The notes under the pieces are model-generated. The model was given only the letters and a program-made list of their open reading frames with translations, did not search any database and was not told the origin of the DNA. Positions 63,401 through 64,000 of a stretch of 64,000 nucleotides of DNA are shown in pieces. The stretch is from Sinonovacula constricta. Lineage: Eukaryota > Mollusca > Bivalvia > Cardiida > Solecurtidae. Made by a program: the position numbers and the translations under genes. Numbering within the stretch: position 1 is the stretch's first letter; every line of letters starts with the position of its first letter. Location of the stretch: the NCBI GenBank assembly GCA_007844125.1, contig CM017560.1, positions 3,086,125-3,150,124 of the forward strand. The letters run 5' to 3'.

Positions 63401-63625
63401 ATGTCAGAACTGTAAACAGCTGATCTAGATCTGCGCTATTTTTAAAAGCATCATCAATTGGTTCTTAGAGTTACTGCGATACATAATTGACAATACAAAA
63501 GAAAAGCGTACTGCATAGAGTGCCCTCTGCATTTCCATCTCATATTTCATCTGGTTCAACTGCTGCATCTGTTGAGACATATGGACCGCCTCCATGGAGG
63601 GGGCTGGTGGTGGAGGGGGTGGAGC
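43108..63625 (-). CDS. Annexin, four-repeat, eleven exons, 5' end beyond window
   Basis: Calcium-dependent phospholipid-binding protein, expected at the inner face of membranes. Joining 63512-63625, 63108-63131, 60810-60857, 57535-57799, 55788-55882, 54290-54403, 53207-53297, 52642-52742, 51655-51912, 50908-51096 and 43108-43233 gives 1425 nt in one frame. That is 474 residues plus TAA, with AG/GT at every internal junction. Visible residues 1-137 are the N-terminal tail: a Pro run, a Met/Gln-rich helix, an acidic block (47-62) and a unique segment. Repeat 1 has GLGT at 149-152 and E191. Repeat 2 has GLGT at 221-224 and D270. Repeat 3 is divergent (KFFGTDE, 340-346). Repeat 4 has GLGT at 416-419 and D458. 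The G-to-acidic spacing is 42 in repeats 1 and 4, as in annexin A5, so those type II Ca2+ sites look intact. The 95-, 114- and 91-nt exons match conserved vertebrate annexin exon sizes, from memory. Upstream exons and the promoter lie past 64000. Confidence 0.94.
43490..43978. repeat. 23-bp minisatellite block 1, about 21 units
   Basis: Units of CCCTAACTGGCTATGGCTAC plus AGT (23 bases), with CAGACC for CAGTCC as a common alternate. The first six or so units are diverged and the rest near identical, as if recently amplified. Lies in the last annexin intron. Confidence 0.95.
43984..44421. mobile_element. 438-bp terminal-inverted-repeat element within the satellite
   Basis: Left end CAGCTAATTGTATAAACAAT (plus C) at 43984-44004 and right end at 44401-44421, whose reverse complement differs at a single base (CAGCC for CAGCT). 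The inverted repeat is 21 bp and the interior is not satellite. Satellite monomers stand on both sides. No transposase and no clear target duplication is visible; CAG...CTG ends are seen in several superfamilies, so it is left unassigned. Confidence 0.7.
44440..45335. repeat. 23-bp minisatellite block 2, about 36 units
   Basis: Units of TCCCTAACTGGTCAAGGTTA plus GAG (23 bases), alternating irregularly with TACATGACC or TACATGGTC forms. The first 150 bases and the last 100 are diverged. GGTTAG-AGTCC-CTAACT across adjacent units can pair as a small hairpin. Same monomer as block 1, different subfamily. Confidence 0.95.
45336..46015. other. Non-satellite spacer within the annexin last intron
   Basis: About 680 bp of AT-rich unique-looking sequence between satellite blocks 2 and 3. 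No inverted ends, coding frame or RNA gene recognised. Confidence 0.5.
46016..46850. repeat. Satellite block 3, about 55-bp units
   Basis: Repeats of AGTCCCTATCTAGACATGTT then AGAGTCTTATCAAGCCATAG then TACAGTAATGGCTAC, 55 bases. The first 22 bases are recognisably the 23-bp monomer and the other 33 a second, expanded monomer. About 15 units, uneven in length at the edges. Confidence 0.92.
46851..48990. repeat. Satellite block 4, 50-bp units, about 43 copies
   Basis: Repeats of GAGACCCTATCTGGTCATTG plus TTA (23) then GAAACCCTCACTAACTGGTA plus ATGGTTA (27). It is a dimer of two diverged monomers. Variants such as ACTATTATGGTTGG recur at intervals (about 47370, 48318, 48768), which suggests larger segments were duplicated together. 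Confidence 0.96.
48991..50514. repeat. Satellite block 5, 69-bp units (trimers), about 22 copies
   Basis: Each unit is three 23-bp monomers: GAGTTCCTTACTGACTATGG plus TCA, GAATCTCTAACTGTCTATGG plus TTG, and AAATCCCTACATTGCCATAT plus TTA. The third monomer varies most (GTCATGGTAA, GTTATGGTTA, GCCATATTTA). Since 69 is 23 codons, a plus-strand frame stays open over several copies; I regard it as artefact. Confidence 0.96.
50515..50665. repeat. Satellite block 6, 46-bp dimers, short
   Basis: About three units of CTGGCCATAGCCAGGGTCTC then TATCTGACAGAGGTTAGAGA then CCCTTA, 46 bases, that is two 23-bp monomers. This is the edge of the satellite nearest annexin exon j. Confidence 0.85.
50908..51096 (-). 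CDS. Annexin exon j: repeat 3 end and start of repeat 4
   Basis: 189 nt, acceptor with a strong T tract (TTTTTTTTCAG) and donor GCTGAG|GTACACTGG, phase 0. Encodes HHAIDEETSGDLKKGLQTIY and later KSMKGLGTDEQTLIRIVVSR, the repeat 4 signature. Confidence 0.94.
51124..51235 (+). repeat. tRNA-like SINE head, fragment
   Basis: TTCTAGTGGTTAAGGTACTA is a good tRNA A-box region, and GGCAGGGTTCAGATTTAGG about 35 bases later is a weak B-box. No conserved body follows. Located in the annexin intron between exons j and i. Confidence 0.45.
51236..51515. repeat. (ATC)-rich region in annexin intron
   Basis: Imperfect ATC/ATT text with a pure run at about 51448-51476. It ends in CCATGGTGGATGCACGTGG then TCATTAAGCCAT (51482-51512), which matches 10558-10588 at 26 of 31 bases. 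Confidence 0.75.
51655..51912 (-). CDS. Annexin exon i: long linker and first half of repeat 3
   Basis: 258 nt, acceptor GTGTCATAG and donor GTCAAG|GTACTAG, phase 0. Encodes GSRSEISREQLEEAVEEIQN, a linker clearly longer than in vertebrate annexins, then KGEGKFFGTDERCFIRVFST. The repeat 3 loop has one residue more than the common GELKWGT form. Confidence 0.92.
52303..52472 (+). repeat. tRNA-derived SINE, family B, 5'-truncated
   Basis: Runs from GACCACGTGATGTAAGTCCT through CACATTGTTCCAGGTACT and CTGGTTCTACCCAGCAAG to the tail AATAAATAGGTTTAAAC, co-linear with the copy at 14390-14625 in reverse orientation. The tRNA head is missing. Lies in the intron between annexin exons i and h, opposite to the gene's direction. 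Confidence 0.75.
52642..52742 (-). CDS. Annexin exon h: end of repeat 2 with 7-residue insertion
   Basis: 101 nt, acceptor CCACTGACTCAG and donor TCCCAG|GTATGTTG. Encodes ARPDEVTYDTEIEADIEGDC then SGDFKKLLIAASQ. The usual annexin exon here is 80 nt, from memory; the 21 extra nt equal the 7 extra residues found between the repeat 2 GLGT loop and its acidic ligand D270. Confidence 0.88.
52815..53065. repeat. (ATC/ATT)-rich low-complexity region
   Basis: Imperfect ATC, ATT and CCT triplets throughout the intron between annexin exons h and g. Frames through it on both strands are compositional artefacts. Confidence 0.8.
53207..53297 (-). CDS. Annexin exon g: repeat 2 core
   Basis: 91 nt, acceptor CTGTGCACACAG and donor GGAAAAG|GTAAACT. 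Encodes GLGTDEQALIEILLTRTNAQ and onward to VYGK. The length matches the conserved 91-bp annexin exon. Confidence 0.93.
54290..54403 (-). CDS. Annexin exon f: end of repeat 1, start of repeat 2
   Basis: 114 nt, acceptor GTACATTTCAG and donor ATCTAT|GTATGTCAC. Encodes DLIDHIKSELSGNYRKAIRA and onward. E191 in KSELSGN supplies the acidic Ca2+ ligand of repeat 1. The last codon gives Tyr where annexins usually have Lys before the repeat 2 GLGT. Confidence 0.92.
54431..54680. repeat. (ATC)n microsatellite in annexin intron
   Basis: A pure ATC run from about 54438 to 54498, followed by imperfect ATC/ATT text, starting about 30 bases upstream (in gene direction) of annexin exon f. The T-rich minus-strand acceptor of that exon lies between them. 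Length change here could alter the branch-point region. Confidence 0.9.
54786..54900. repeat. Inverted repeat with 26-bp arms
   Basis: GTTCATAAGATACTGAAAAT plus ATTAAA (54786-54811) pairs with 54875-54900, with one mismatch in 26; the inner 19 are perfect. The loop is 63 nt. Lies in the intron between annexin exons f and e. It could be a small foldback or MITE element; the long loop argues against an ordinary microRNA precursor. Confidence 0.8.
55788..55882 (-). CDS. Annexin exon e: repeat 1 core
   Basis: 95 nt, acceptor CAATGGCAG and donor GGTGAG|GTAAGTT. Encodes TDDEVVIHIVSTRSNAQRQE and onward to SAYGE. SNAQRQE is a hallmark of annexin repeat 1. The size equals the conserved 95-bp annexin exon. 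Confidence 0.93.
56440..57534 (-). repeat. 63-bp array of exon-end plus 5' splice-site copies, about 17 units
   Basis: Regular 63-bp units begin at 56501, 56564, 56627 and so on, with a single 64-bp unit, up to 57510, where the last unit is the genuine exon d end and donor. On the minus strand each unit carries GACTAG|GTAAATTTCATGA, against the real GACTAG|GTAAATTTTATGT. The preceding 28 nt resemble the exon text (GCATGCTATTGATAGACTAG against CATGCTATGGAAGGACTAG). Decoy use would extend the exon in steps of 63 nt and read into TGA within the first step. The plus-strand 21-residue-period frame is an artefact. Confidence 0.9.
57535..57799 (-). CDS. Annexin exon d: start of repeat 1
   Basis: 265 nt from acceptor TTCTTAAAG to donor GGACTAG|GTAAATTTT, ending in phase 1. 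Encodes EEDKKEVDDDIKDKMKN to HAMEGL, leading into the repeat 1 GLGT loop. Its last 28 nt and the donor are the template-like unit of the 63-bp intronic array at 56440-57534. Without splicing, the frame stops six codons into the intron. Confidence 0.92.
58177..58910. other. CpG-richer patch with palindromes in annexin intron
   Basis: Begins with AGACTGGTGCGCATGCGCCA then GTCT, a 22-base palindrome interrupted by one T. AACAAATCAGTCACGTGAC occurs twice (58436-58454 and 58830-58848), each holding the E-box palindrome GTCACGTGAC and followed by similar text ending near GTCATTTTGG / TTGCCATTTTT. GCGCCAGTCTT recurs at 59781. It could be a mobile-element remnant or an internal promoter; neither is proven. 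Confidence 0.5.
58911..60809. other. Annexin intron, remainder
   Basis: AT-rich intronic sequence between exons d and c. Contains GCGCCAGTCTT at 59781-59791, a direct repeat of 58191-58201. A 92-codon plus-strand frame at 58844-59122 has no recognised domain. No RNA gene seen. Confidence 0.4.
60810..60857 (-). CDS. Annexin exon c: acidic 48-nt exon
   Basis: Acceptor ATATGTTTCAG and donor CCAGCG|GTAAGGAAC. It encodes RPQNEEEEEAQEEEPA, nine glutamates in 16 residues. Phase 0 at both ends, so it is also skippable. A run of acidic residues here is not typical of annexin tails. Confidence 0.83.
61368..61430. repeat. Short tandem repeat of ATCAGGATCTGA motifs
   Basis: AGGATCTGA occurs three times in about 60 bases (CTATCAGGATCTGATGCACT, CTATCAGGATCTGATGACGA). 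The last copy is inverted relative to CATCATCAGATCTTT at about 61798, on the far side of the helicase fragment. Confidence 0.6.
61520..61771 (-). pseudogene. RecQ-type helicase fragment
   Basis: A minus-strand frame of 84 codons contains KCLTKLGIPIQRQILDRIMD then KDCMAILLTRYGKSLSYQLF. This resembles the Q-motif to Walker A region of RecQ-family helicases, where LPTGxGKSLCYQ is expected; here TG is replaced by TR and the frame ends shortly after. There is no DEAH box or second domain. RecQ-like fragments of this kind are common as dispersed, probably transposon-borne sequences in marine invertebrates, from memory. Lies within an annexin intron on the same strand. Confidence 0.55.
61800..62735. 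other. Annexin intron, AT-rich, no feature
   Basis: AT-rich intron sequence between exons b and c. No tandem repeat, mobile-element end or RNA gene recognised. Confidence 0.4.
62736..62893. repeat. 34-bp tandem repeat, about 4.5 units
   Basis: Units of ATCATGAACTTATATAAAGC plus a variable AGTGTAATAGAA, 34-35 bases each, with moderate divergence. Lies in the annexin intron about 215 bases upstream, in plus coordinates, of the 24-nt micro-exon. Confidence 0.75.
63108..63131 (-). CDS. Annexin exon b: 24-nt micro-exon
   Basis: Acceptor TTATTACAG and donor CCCAAG|GTATGTTTT enclose 24 nt coding NMGYKAPK, phase 0 on both sides. Being a multiple of three with phase 0 ends, it could be skipped without frame loss, so it is a candidate for alternative splicing. 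Confidence 0.8.
63512..63625 (-). CDS. Annexin exon a: Pro- and Met/Gln-rich N-terminal tail
   Basis: 114 nt, phase 0 at both ends. Minus-strand acceptor TTTGTGCAG and donor TATGCA|GTACGC. It encodes six consecutive prolines, then a Met/Gln-rich stretch likely to be helical (MSQQMQQLNQMKYEMEMQ). The Met just upstream in the open frame is intronic, so translation starts in an exon outside the window. Pro-rich annexin tails often bind partner proteins. Confidence 0.85.
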
Positions 63626-64000
63626 CTGCACAAATAACGGACAATGTAGTATTATGAGGGTTGTCCCACTAAATTGTGGACTATGCGTATATTTTTTTCA
63701 TTTTACGTACTATCATAATAATATTCTAAAATTACCTTCCCCCATTCAATTTCAGTAAAACAAATTCAAGGATGATAAAAATAAATGAACAACTTGTGAA
63801 CTGTGTGTAATTGACTAGGTCTATGTATACGTACCCTGTGCAACCCAAAATAATGCACTGAAATCATTTTCTGCATGCACAGTAAAACAGTAATTTTTCA
63901 GCCATATTAGCATTTGGCGCAAAAATGTTTTGTTTGCTTAAAGCACCGTTATTGTGATGTCATAACAAAAGATTTCGAATGCCAAATGTTATTTGTTGTC
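63626..64000. other. Annexin intron at the window edge
   Basis: Sequence upstream of annexin exon a on the minus strand. I see no further coding exon or start codon in frame, so the gene's first exon(s) and promoter are outside the window. Confidence 0.5.

Overview
This is a eukaryotic, AT-rich window from an animal nuclear genome. The genes, their intron structure and the repeat load (tRNA-derived SINEs, MITEs, minisatellites and long microsatellites) fit a lophotrochozoan, most likely a bivalve mollusc. That placement is inference; no species marker is visible.

Two protein genes can be supported, both on the minus strand. (1) A TRIM-type E3 ubiquitin ligase at 2830-5586: a 918-residue, uninterrupted CDS with RING, two B-boxes, coiled coil, a long Ser/Pro/Gln-rich linker and a C-terminal NHL-like propeller. 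A splice acceptor lies in its 5' leader. (2) A four-repeat annexin from 43108 to at least 63625. I rebuilt eleven coding exons (1425 nt, 474 residues, in frame at every junction); the 5' end runs off the window.

Between these genes (about 5.7-42.5 kb) I see no convincing protein gene. This stretch holds six copies of a roughly 500-bp MITE-like family at TTAA sites, three copies of a 260-bp hAT-like MITE, SINEs, a 1.7-kb array of 35-bp units (19.35-21.06 kb), a 1.87-kb array of 27-bp units (24.85-26.72 kb), and long GA/GACA, ATC and CAA tracts. A roughly 310-bp CA tract lies just past the TRIM stop.

The most unusual biology is inside annexin introns. The last intron (43.2-50.9 kb) is almost wholly a satellite built from one 23-bp monomer, in blocks with periods of 23, 23, 55, 50, 69 and 46 bp, like a small higher-order-repeat locus; a 438-bp terminal-inverted-repeat element sits inside it. 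Another intron (55.9-57.5 kb) carries about 17 tandem 63-bp copies of the preceding exon's own 3' end and 5' splice site, so the real donor is the last unit of a decoy-donor array. Other introns hold a 26-bp inverted repeat, a RecQ-like helicase fragment, a CpG-richer patch with duplicated E-box palindromes, and SINE pieces.

The two genes show no functional link: one is a predicted cytoplasmic ubiquitin ligase, the other a Ca2+-dependent phospholipid-binding protein. All calls come from reading the sequence alone, with no database search.
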